DNA of 8,848 nucleotides, taken from Bacillota bacterium (GTDB lineage Bacteria > Bacillota > Clostridia > Lachnospirales > Lachnospiraceae). A program made the translations under genes and the position numbers. This document shows, piece after piece, positions 1 to 5,950 of the stretch. The notes beneath the pieces are model-generated. The model ran no database searches. It saw nothing but the letters and a program-made list of their open reading frames with translations, and was not told the DNA's origin. The DNA lies in NCBI GenBank assembly GCA_023428655.1, contig JAEYXC010000445.1, positions 1 to 8,848 of the forward strand, given 5' to 3'. Numbering within the stretch: the stretch's first letter is position 1; each line of letters begins with the position of its first letter.

Positions 1-856
1 CCTCCATTCCATTTTTATTGACTTTGTTGTCACTTCCCCCCGGAAATCGGAAAATAGAAGGCTTGTATCCAGTAGTATCATATAACAATTCCCATAGTTT
101 TGTAAAGTCCTTCGCGAAATCTTCTACTGAATTGTAGATTTCAGAATATCGGTGAGAATAGGAATGCATTCCCAGGCTGTGTCCTTCATCCACAATTCTT
201 TGATAAAGCTTCTTCGAACGACTATCCGTCTTACCTACAACAAAGAAGGTAGCCTTAACCTGATACTCTGCTAGAATATCGAGTATCTCGTCCGTGTAAA
301 TACTTGGACCGTCATCAAAGGTCAGATATACCTTCTTATCTTGATATATCCCAACCCCTTCATCGGTTATCTCCGAGGCTGGCTCCTTTGTTTTGTCCAC
401 GGTATTCTCCTCCGGTTGCGACAGCTCCTCATCCTGAGCTACTACCTCTTCACCACTTTTAACCTCTTCTTCCGCTTGATCCTTCTTGGCAGGTTCTACT
501 GTCAAGTCGGAATGTGTTGCTTTGTTTGGGTCTTTATTTGTGTCCGTTATTGCATCTTCATAGGAAGCATCGACCTCGGTGCCTTCCTTCTCAGCCGCTA
601 GGGCGTAGCCATCCACTCCTTGGCTATTGTAGCTTGAGCTGTATTGACCATGTGAACGAAGCAAATCATTCACCTGATTCTGTAGCCTGTTCACCTGAAA
701 GCCCAAAATAATACAGCAAATTGTCGGTAATATTAGAAGGGTAATGACAAGTATAACAATTGCTGTTTTTATATGATTTACTCTTTTTCTTCTATCTTTA
801 CAACTTACGTTGTCCGTTTCGTTATTTAAGTAATTACTATTATCATGTCCCGGCAA
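1..856 (-). CDS. Membrane-anchored polysaccharide deacetylase (NodB domain, CE4), 3' end cut by window
   Basis: The 285 codons visible encode a short basic cytoplasmic tail, one membrane segment at about residues 29-53, an acidic Glu/Lys/Asp-rich linker at about 54-165, and a NodB homology domain from about 175. Motif 1 is TFDDGP (Asp181 the likely catalytic base, Asp182 a metal ligand), motif 2 is HSYSH (His231 and His235, metal ligands), and motif 3 is RFPGG (Arg270). The C-terminal motifs lie outside the window. CE4 enzymes remove N-acetyl groups from peptidoglycan or exopolysaccharide amino sugars, here presumably outside the membrane. No in-frame ATG precedes the membrane segment; the chosen start is TTG at 856, 7 nt after AGGGG. 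The gene lies 115 nt downstream of the DHHW gene and may have its own promoter. The family call is firm; the substrate is unknown. Confidence 0.9.
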   Translation of the reverse strand, partial: MPGHDNSNYLNNETDNVSCKDRRKRVNHIKTAIVILVITLLILPTICCIILGFQVNRLQNQVNDLLRSHGQYSSSYNSQGVDGYALAAEKEGTEVDASYEDAITDTNKDPNKATHSDLTVEPAKKDQAEEEVKSGEEVVAQDEELSQPEENTVDKTKEPASEITDEGVGIYQDKKVYLTFDDGPSIYTDEILDILAEYQVKATFFVVGKTDSRSKKLYQRIVDEGHSLGMHSYSHRYSEIYNSVEDFAKDFTKLWELLYDTTGYKPSIFRFPGGSDNKVNKNGME

Positions 857-863
857 AACCTCA

Positions 864-868
864 CCCCT
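864..868 (-). promoter_or_regulatory. Ribosome binding site that decides a TTG start
   Basis: AGGGG on the minus strand lies 7 nt before TTG at 856-854. This frame has no ATG or GTG upstream of the membrane segment, so this site supports the TTG start of the deacetylase gene. Confidence 0.55.
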
Positions 869-891
869 ATACGATCTAATTTCTCTAAAAT

Positions 892-900
892 ATTCTAACA
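892..900 (-). promoter_or_regulatory. Candidate extended -10 promoter for the deacetylase gene
   Basis: The minus strand reads TGTTAGAAT, an extended -10 (TGn plus TAGAAT, with TAGAAT at 892-897). The expected -35 position has only a T-run. A start near 885 would give a leader of roughly 30 nt before the TTG codon. It fits a 115-nt gap with no clear terminator, but it is only a pattern match. Confidence 0.3.
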
Positions 901-971
901 CATCTTGAATGGAAAAAAAACTGATTTTCTAAAAATAGATAAAAAGTAATGGCTACGGATAACGCAAACGA

Positions 972-2078
972 TTATTTTAAGGATTCCGCCGAATTGAGTA
1001 TTGGTGTACTATAAAGAAACAATACATCCTGATCCTCAAAGGTGATGTATTCAGAAATCAACTGACTAGCCATATAACGGATGTCAATCAGAGTGATTTT
1101 CGAATACCCTTCAATTAGTAATGGTACTAGACTGCTTCCAAAGGAATCTCGAAAAACAACCAGCTCTTTGTCAGTCTCTGCCTTCGGATTATCAATTACC
1201 AGCATTGCACTCGCACCGGATAGATACAAATCATAGGGATCTCTTCCACTGAGTTTGTCCGTATCATATACCGGACCAGTTTGGTTCGTTTCCATATTAT
1301 ACACACTACTGCTTTGAATACTGGAATTAACCAGGTATTTTATGGTATCCGGCTTAATTGGTAATGCGGACTGTCCGTAATAAACCCCGTAAAAGGGAAG
1401 CTTAGGCTCAATGATATCATATTGGAAGGAAAGCTGGTCCAGGCATCCCAAAGAAGCACCAATCCTCTCGGCCACCTTAATGAGATTTTCCTGCTTCCAA
1501 TGAATATCGCTATGATAATAATCCTCCACCTCCAGTAGCTCGAAGATATCAATATACTCAGCATACTCCGTATTACTCTGGATCAACTCAAGCATACGTT
1601 GATAGTCCATAGAAGGATAGCCATATTGATCTGCCAGAAAATATCCTTTATCCGGAATCACGGATAGAAAGATTCGGCTATCACTATTCTTCAAAAGGGA
1701 ATCATAAATAGAACGGAATTTATCCAGTGCCAATCGTACGGAAGCCTCTCGTAAAGGATATTCCAGCTTTGCTGCATAACCGTTTTCAATATAAATATCA
1801 TTATTATCCTTATTTGCAAGCACATAAAAGCTGGTAATTGCTTTCAGCCTTCGAAAGAGAAAACGCTCCGGAAATTGATCCTGTGCATAGGGTTCAAAAT
1901 CCTCCATGAATTTACCAGAGAGGATCGATTGAAGCTCAGGCTTTGGAAATTGTGCCAGCTTTCTTCTCTCACTGATTGAGATCTGTGTTGGTGTCTTAAC
2001 CCAACACAATAAGGCTAATCCTAGCCAAAAGATACCTACAAATATCACAAATATGGTACCTCTACTGATCTTTTTCAT
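972..2078 (-). CDS. DHHW-family / AlgJ-AlgX-like SGNH-type O-acetyltransferase partner
   Basis: This 368-residue protein has one N-terminal membrane segment at about residues 8-26; the rest is predicted to be extracytoplasmic. The motif DIHW (Asp191, His193, Trp194) matches the D-x-H-W signature of the AlgX/AlgJ/DHHW group, whose Asp and His act with a Ser. The candidate Ser is Ser312 in the FRDSFG segment (about 309-314). Family knowledge suggests it receives acetyl groups passed across the membrane by the MBOAT protein and places them on a glycan. The open frame extends upstream to 2177, inside the MBOAT gene, but ATG at 2078 follows a strong GGAGG and leads straight into the membrane segment, so I chose it. 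The gene starts 22 nt after the MBOAT stop, so the two are almost certainly co-transcribed. Family call firm; exact acceptor unknown. Confidence 0.87.
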   Translation of the reverse strand: MKKISRGTIFVIFVGIFWLGLALLCWVKTPTQISISERRKLAQFPKPELQSILSGKFMEDFEPYAQDQFPERFLFRRLKAITSFYVLANKDNNDIYIENGYAAKLEYPLREASVRLALDKFRSIYDSLLKNSDSRIFLSVIPDKGYFLADQYGYPSMDYQRMLELIQSNTEYAEYIDIFELLEVEDYYHSDIHWKQENLIKVAERIGASLGCLDQLSFQYDIIEPKLPFYGVYYGQSALPIKPDTIKYLVNSSIQSSSVYNMETNQTGPVYDTDKLSGRDPYDLYLSGASAMLVIDNPKAETDKELVVFRDSFGSSLVPLLIEGYSKITLIDIRYMASQLISEYITFEDQDVLFLYSTPILNSAESLK

Positions 2079-2085
2079 ATTCCTT

Positions 2086-2090
2086 CCTCC
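2086..2090 (-). promoter_or_regulatory. Ribosome binding site that decides the DHHW gene start
   Basis: GGAGG on the minus strand lies 7 nt before ATG at 2078. It supports this start over an in-frame ATG at 2177 inside the preceding gene. Confidence 0.75.
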
Positions 2091-2100
2091 TGTTATACTC

Positions 2101-3513
2101 TTAAAAACGGAAATACAGAAATGGATTATAGGAGCCATCCACCAAATATCCTGTAATGATAAAAAGCAATAGTACACAAGCGATCGGTCCTAAATATACA
2201 AGAGCCCTATCACCCCATTTTGTAGCTCGCAGACGATCGATCCCGCTTTTCATCAAAGGTGTACTGCCGAGAATAGCAAATAGCAGTATCATTTTATAGC
2301 TATTAAGATAATATAAGGTTTGCGTTCCAAGAAGCGGTATATCTCCAAAACCAAGCATCGCTTTGATGGAATGAAGCGCAGAGCTTAGATTGGGTGCGTC
2401 AAAGAGTACAAAGCTAAGGATAACAAAAAACAGAACATAGATATGGGAAATCACCTTGGGAAGCTTAGCGAGTAGATCGGAAAGCCATATTTTCTCGATG
2501 ATGAGCAATATTGCAAACATCAGCCCCCACAGAATGAAATTCCAGGCCGCTCCATGCCAGAACCCGGTCAACATCCAGACGACGAGGATATTCCTTATCC
2601 AGCGCCCTTTACTCACACGGTTGCCTCCCAAAGGGATATAGACATAGTCTCGAAACCATGACCCAAGTGAAATATGCCATCTACGCCAGAATTCCGTAAT
2701 GCTTTTTGAAATATACGGGTAGTTGAAATTCTCCATGAAATGAAAGCCTAGTATGCTACCCAGTCCGATTGCCATATCACTGTATCCGGAAAAATCATAA
2801 TAGATTTGAAGGGTAAATGCGATAGCATAAATCCAATAGAATAGAACAGTTTTCTCATTACTATCCGAAAATATGGAGCATAACAAACCGAGTGAATTAG
2901 CCAAAATCACCTTTTTCGACAGTCCTATCATAAACCGTCGTATTCCATAGCTCACCGCTTCCATATTGTACTCTCTCGCTTCGAGCCGTTCTGCAATGTC
3001 TGTATATCGTACGATCGGGCCAGCAATCAGCTGAGGAAACAGGGCAAGATATGTCGCCAAGTGTAAAATATTCTTCTGAACCTTTGTATCTCCTCGATAA
3101 ACATCGATCGTATAGCTTATAATCTGGAATGTGTAAAAGCTAATGCCGATGGGAAGTGCTATCTTGAGCAATGGCAAGGATAGCCCGCCAAGAGAATTCA
3201 AGTTAGAAATAAAGAAATTGGAATATTTAAAATAACCGAGTAAGGCCAAGGATATAGAAATTGCTAAAACTAAGTATCCCTTGCACTTCTTTTCCTTATT
3301 AACGTTACGATTTTTATCAATCAACAACCCGGCAATATAATGGACTACAATCGAAAGCAGCATCAAAAAAATCAACTTCGGCTCACTCCATCCGTAAAAC
3401 AGGAGTGATGCAAGAAGCAGAACCGGATTTTTATATTTCTTTGATACTGCAAAATAAATCAATAAAGTAATCGGCAGAAAATAATAAAGGAATGTGATAC
3501 TGGAAAATAGCAT
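2101..3513 (-). CDS. AlgI-like MBOAT membrane-bound O-acyltransferase
   Basis: This 470-residue polytopic protein has the length and pattern of AlgI-type MBOAT proteins. Visible landmarks are an N-terminal hydrophobic region with FYGWSEPK (about 39-46), FPQLIAGPIVRY (about 159-170), YYDFSGYSDMAIG (about 238-250), WRRWHISLGSWFRDYVYIPLGG (about 276-297) and TGFWHGAAWN (about 316-325). His320 sits where the conserved MBOAT active-site His is expected, and the chain ends in the typical aromatic tail YNPFLYFRF. MBOAT proteins of this group take an acyl group, usually acetyl, from a cytoplasmic donor and pass it outward. The downstream DHHW gene is the expected extracytoplasmic partner. ATG at 3513 follows AGGAGG with a 5-nt gap. 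A long hairpin lies just upstream of that site. Family call is very secure; the glycan acceptor is unknown. Confidence 0.95.
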   Translation of the reverse strand: MLFSSITFLYYFLPITLLIYFAVSKKYKNPVLLLASLLFYGWSEPKLIFLMLLSIVVHYIAGLLIDKNRNVNKEKKCKGYLVLAISISLALLGYFKYSNFFISNLNSLGGLSLPLLKIALPIGISFYTFQIISYTIDVYRGDTKVQKNILHLATYLALFPQLIAGPIVRYTDIAERLEAREYNMEAVSYGIRRFMIGLSKKVILANSLGLLCSIFSDSNEKTVLFYWIYAIAFTLQIYYDFSGYSDMAIGLGSILGFHFMENFNYPYISKSITEFWRRWHISLGSWFRDYVYIPLGGNRVSKGRWIRNILVVWMLTGFWHGAAWNFILWGLMFAILLIIEKIWLSDLLAKLPKVISHIYVLFFVILSFVLFDAPNLSSALHSIKAMLGFGDIPLLGTQTLYYLNSYKMILLFAILGSTPLMKSGIDRLRATKWGDRALVYLGPIACVLLLFIITGYLVDGSYNPFLYFRF

Positions 3514-3530
3514 AACAGCCTCCTAAGTAG

Positions 3531-3574
3531 AAACCTGTTCTCCTCAGTGATTTATCACCGATGAGAACAGGTTT
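3531..3574 (-). terminator. Long hairpin just before the MBOAT ribosome binding site (terminator or leader element)
   Basis: A perfect 12-bp stem pairs 3531-3542 with 3563-3574 and carries an inner 4-bp stem (3547-3550 with 3555-3558, loop TTTA). The minus-strand transcript leaves the stem through TTTCTACTT, a weak and interrupted U-tract, and reaches AGGAGG at 3524-3519 after 6 nt. It could be a terminator for the lipoprotein gene, an attenuator for MBOAT, or a 5' stabilising hairpin. The structure is certain from the sequence; the role is not. Confidence 0.5.
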
Positions 3575-3583
3575 ATTATTCAT

Positions 3584-3744
3584 GACAATAGAAAGTTCGC
3601 GAAGCGTGCTTTCTATCGTTTGCGCGAAAGCAAAGGTGAACAATGTGAACAAACTCGGTTTGTTCACATTGAGCAAGCTTGCTTGCATATATGCGAACGC
3701 GCACGCGAACCGGAAGATGCTCGCATAGCGTGCTACTTCCGGTT
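3584..3744. repeat. Cluster of GCG-rich hairpins with a shared loop motif
   Basis: At least three main inverted repeats lie in this spacer. Hairpin A pairs 3588-3595 with 3609-3616 (8 bp, extendable past one mismatch). Hairpin B pairs 3641-3654 with 3658-3671 (14 bp, 3-nt loop). Hairpin C pairs 3708-3716 with 3736-3744 (9 bp), with an inner CGC-ATA-GCG stem. A minor one pairs 3619-3623 with 3630-3634. A and C have unrelated arms but share TCGC(G/A)(A/T)AGCGTGCT at 3597-3610 and 3721-3734. GCGAA also recurs at 3599, 3693 and 3705. The block is richer in CG dinucleotides than its flanks. It looks like clustered copies of a dispersed intergenic hairpin element; that reading is an inference. Confidence 0.65.
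3641..3671. repeat. Perfect 14-bp inverted repeat (hairpin B)
   Basis: 3641-3654 is the exact reverse complement of 3658-3671, leaving a 3-nt loop. It is the strongest single hairpin in the window and symmetric on both strands. No T-run follows directly on either strand, so a simple intrinsic terminator is unlikely. Confidence 0.75.
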
Positions 3745-3767
3745 GCAACAAGGACATTTTTATATAA

Positions 3768-4445
3768 TTATTTCTCAAGTAATATATCCAGCTCTGCTTG
3801 GCGAACCTCCTGGAATGCATCTACAATATCCTGTGATGTAAGGGCATCTTCGAAGGTGGAGGATACCATAATCAACATAACCACATCCCCCTGAGCTACA
3901 ACCTTTAAATCATCCGCCTCAACACAGATCCACTTTCTCTGATCGATGCCCTGTAGCATTTCATTGGCTACCGTCTCGGCATCCTCTTGCTGGTTTAATT
4001 TTACAAGCACTAGCGAATAGGCCTGAGATCCCATCATGGGCTCAGAAACGGCTACCTCTTTTATCTTTGATGAGTCTGAAAGTCCGGTAAAATACTTGAC
4101 TGAGTCCGGATCATTTAAATCTACCGGCGCGTCTCCAACCATAAACTCTGGACTCTTAATCTCATATATTTTCTCTATTATTGATTGAAGCTCGCCCGAG
4201 GTACTCTCCGATGCATCATTATTCTCAACGGAAGTCTCCTGTTCGACGTTCTCCTGCACTGTATCCTGTTGCTCTGTGTCTTGTTGCTCTGTGTCTTGTT
4301 GCTCCGTGTTCGTATCTGTCTGCTCTGTGTCGGCTGTGTTTTCATTCACTGAACTATCCGTGGAAGGAGCATCCCCCTTCTTACATGCGGTAAATCCTCC
4401 GACAATAATAACAATAATAAGTAAAAATAGTTTTCCGTATTTCAT
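3768..4445 (-). CDS. DUF4358-type lipoprotein
   Basis: This 225-residue protein has a hydrophobic N-terminal signal (residues 5-18) ending in FTAC with Cys21 as the candidate lipidated residue. A low-complexity linker (about 22-84) rich in Thr, Gln, Asp and Glu follows, with three near-identical DTEQQ units at about 47-62. The C-terminal domain (about 85-215) contains VKYFTGL, SEPMMGSQAYSLVLVKL, IDQRKWICVEADD and GDVVMLIMVSS, which I recognise as the pattern of DUF4358, a family of unknown function common in Lachnospiraceae. ATG at 4445 is 6 nt after AGGAGG. It precedes the MBOAT and DHHW genes, but a hairpin-filled 254-nt spacer intervenes, so shared transcription is uncertain. By position it may assist glycan acetylation; this is inference only. 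Phe at lipobox position -3 is atypical. Confidence 0.85.
   Translation of the reverse strand: MKYGKLFLLIIVIIVGGFTACKKGDAPSTDSSVNENTADTEQTDTNTEQQDTEQQDTEQQDTVQENVEQETSVENNDASESTSGELQSIIEKIYEIKSPEFMVGDAPVDLNDPDSVKYFTGLSDSSKIKEVAVSEPMMGSQAYSLVLVKLNQQEDAETVANEMLQGIDQRKWICVEADDLKVVAQGDVVMLIMVSSTFEDALTSQDIVDAFQEVRQAELDILLEK
4267..4311. repeat. Three tandem 15-bp units inside the lipoprotein gene
   Basis: Units at 4267-4281 and 4282-4296 are identical, and 4297-4311 differs at three bases. They encode the repeated pentapeptide of the lipoprotein linker. The unit length is a multiple of three, so copy-number change would keep the frame. Confidence 0.85.
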
Positions 4446-4526
4446 TTTTTGCCTCCTGTTTAGTATATTATTTTTACCCTTATTAGACGAGCTCTTTAAA
4501 AAAAGGTTCCATAATATTTAACTGTT

Positions 4527-4556
4527 AATATACGGTATTCGTTTATATGATTTCCA
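4527..4556 (-). promoter_or_regulatory. Candidate promoter for the lipoprotein gene
   Basis: The minus strand has TATATT (4527-4532) as a -10 and TGGAAA (4551-4556) as a four-of-six -35, 18 nt apart. It would give a leader of about 75 nt. A promoter is expected here because the upstream unit seems to end at 4711, but the region is AT-rich and other matches are possible. Confidence 0.25.
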
Positions 4557-4710
4557 TTTTTTTAAGATACATCCCTGTCTCATAAAATGTTTGTCACATA
4601 TTTCCCTATTTATTGACACAGTCATTGAACACAAAAAAAGCAATAAATTTTGGTTTCACTTTCCAACCGCCTATATCCAAAAATAGCATGAACACAAACA
4701 ACACAAAGAA

Positions 4711-4773
4711 GGCTATTGGTCCAGTACGGGAGCATGATTCAAAAAATCACACCCCTTAACTTGACCAATAGCC
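4711..4773 (-). terminator. Long inverted repeat, probable terminator of the arabinoside unit
   Basis: 4711-4721 (GGCTATTGGTC) pairs perfectly with 4763-4773. Inside are further pairings, including 4735-4739 with 4745-4749 and GGG 4728-4730 with CCC 4753-4755, so the whole 63 nt is an imperfect palindrome. On the minus strand it lies about 100 nt after the LacI-type stop and is followed by TTCTTTGTGTTGTTTG, a T-rich but broken tail. This fits an intrinsic terminator, though the element is longer than usual. Confidence 0.55.
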
Positions 4774-4870
4774 GAAACATCATAGGGATTTATAAGAATT
4801 AACCGTTTCCATCTATTTTACTAAATCAATTTGATACGAAGAGCTTTGTTTCTGTATAATAGACCTCTTC

Positions 4871-5854
4871 TTATATGGTTTCCCCTTTTACCAAAAGATA
4901 ATCTAATAGTATCTCCGTTTGAGTACTTTTCCCATTGATTAGGTCAAAAAGCAGATTCACTGCTTTTATAGCAATTTTTTCAACTGAATTATCTATTGTT
5001 GTCAGTCTTGGTGTAACATAGTCTAAAACATCAATATTATCAAAGCCCATAATGCCATAATCCTTTGGTGCTCTTTTCCCAAGTGACCTTAAATACTTCA
5101 TAAGTTCCAAAGCAAACATATCACCGGAGCAAAAAAAAGCAGTTTTCACTCCATCTACTAACTGATTTGCACAAGAGCTTAAATAGTCTAATTGTTCGAT
5201 TACAACTGCCTCAACTTGCGTTGAAGACATCATTGCTTCTTTAAAGCCCTTTTCTCTTTCTTCATGAACATAAATATTCTCTTTTCCACGGTCAAATAAT
5301 GGTGGACAGACAAATACAGCCTTTTGATATCCCCTTGTGATAATCTGTACCGATGCTTCTCTGGCTGCCTCTCGTTCATTGATCCCAACAAAAGGAATGT
5401 CTTCCTCAATTTTATTATCGATGGTTACGATCGGAGTATTTAAGCTATGTAGATACTTTTTATAATCTACTCCTTGGTTAACAGAGGATAGAATAATTCC
5501 TTCCACATGATAATCCACTAGTCTTGCAATCTGCTCTTTTTCTATGGCTGGGTTGTTCTCATGTAGTGTGATGTTAACGAAATATCCCTGTTTTCTTGCC
5601 TCTACTTCGATTGCACTTAACATCTGCGCGAAATATCGATTATTGACATCCAGTACTACCACACCAATGTTATAGGTCTGTCCTTTGACAAGTCCTCTTG
5701 CTAATAAATCCGGTCGATAATCATATTCTTTTGCTGTTTGTAATATAAAATCCTTGGTCTCAGGATTAATCCTTCCAGTATCCGATAGCGCACGATGTAC
5801 TGTCGTACGTGATACTCCACATATCTTAGCAAGGTCCTTTGTCGTTATGCCCAT
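4871..5854 (-). CDS. LacI-family transcriptional repressor
   Basis: This 327-residue protein begins with a LacI-type helix-turn-helix (about residues 3-22, TTKDLAKICGVSRTTVHRAL). The family's YRPDLLARGL linker and hinge segment follows at about 46-55, then a periplasmic-binding-protein-like effector domain from about 62 (NIGVVVLDVNNRYFAQML at the start, GIMGFDNIDVLDYVTPRLTTIDN near 275-297). It should bind a sugar effector and control nearby sugar genes. It follows the GH51 gene by 96 nt, so arabinose or an arabino-oligosaccharide is the likely effector; this is inference from context. The frame can also start at TTG 5863, but that is only 2 nt from AAAGGAG, while ATG at 5854 is 11 nt away and begins the canonical LacI-type N-terminus. 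Family call very secure. Confidence 0.93.
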   Translation of the reverse strand: MGITTKDLAKICGVSRTTVHRALSDTGRINPETKDFILQTAKEYDYRPDLLARGLVKGQTYNIGVVVLDVNNRYFAQMLSAIEVEARKQGYFVNITLHENNPAIEKEQIARLVDYHVEGIILSSVNQGVDYKKYLHSLNTPIVTIDNKIEEDIPFVGINEREAAREASVQIITRGYQKAVFVCPPLFDRGKENIYVHEEREKGFKEAMMSSTQVEAVVIEQLDYLSSCANQLVDGVKTAFFCSGDMFALELMKYLRSLGKRAPKDYGIMGFDNIDVLDYVTPRLTTIDNSVEKIAIKAVNLLFDLINGKSTQTEILLDYLLVKGETI

Positions 5855-5887
5855 AATAGACAAATCTCCTTTATACCGTTTCTTACT

Positions 5888-5936
5888 ACTATACCATAAA
5901 AATCACAAATATTAATACATAAAATTTCTATTTCAA
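5888..5936 (-). promoter_or_regulatory. Candidate promoter region for the LacI-family gene
   Basis: Two overlapping candidates are visible on the minus strand. One is an extended -10, TGGTATAGT (5888-5896), with a poor -35, giving a leader of roughly 27 nt. The other is TTGAAA (5931-5936) with TAATAT (5909-5914) at a 16-nt spacing. No terminator hairpin is seen after the GH51 gene, so the regulator may be read both from the operon and from its own promoter. Confidence 0.4.
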
Positions 5937-5950
5937 CTAAATTCTACCAC

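Larger units (their letters stand above)
4446..4870. other. 425-nt intergenic region between lipoprotein and LacI-type genes
   Basis: This AT-rich stretch holds the lipoprotein ribosome binding site (AGGAGG, 4452-4457), a weak promoter candidate at 4527-4556, and a long inverted repeat at 4711-4773. The rest, including the A-rich part near 4631-4640, shows no convincing gene, RNA or operator. The only open frames are very short and lack ribosome binding sites. Confidence 0.7.

Noticed and set aside
341..711. Two plus-strand open frames opposite the deacetylase gene
   Set aside because: They are antisense to a gene with clear catalytic motifs, and neither encodes a recognisable protein.
2079..2177. 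33-codon N-terminal extension of the DHHW protein
   Set aside because: It lies mostly inside the MBOAT gene; the downstream ATG has a strong ribosome binding site and starts the membrane anchor.
3584..3744. Possible CRISPR array in the repetitive spacer
   Set aside because: The repeats are few, short, unevenly spaced and part of hairpins; there are no regular spacers and no cas genes.
3431..3820. 129-codon open frame on the minus strand spanning the hairpin cluster
   Set aside because: It overlaps the ends of two well-supported genes, its sequence comes from inverted repeats, and it has no ribosome binding site or family resemblance.
4613..4618. Perfect TTGACA box on the plus strand
   Set aside because: No -10 box lies at a proper spacing and no plus-strand gene follows.
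4606..4689. Short hydrophobic open frame of 27 codons (minus) in the 425-nt gap
   Set aside because: There is no ribosome binding site before its ATG, it directly follows the probable terminator, and the composition is simply T-rich.
5855..5863. TTG start three codons upstream for the LacI-family gene
   Set aside because: It is only 2 nt from the ribosome binding site; ATG at 5854 has better spacing and gives the normal family N-terminus.
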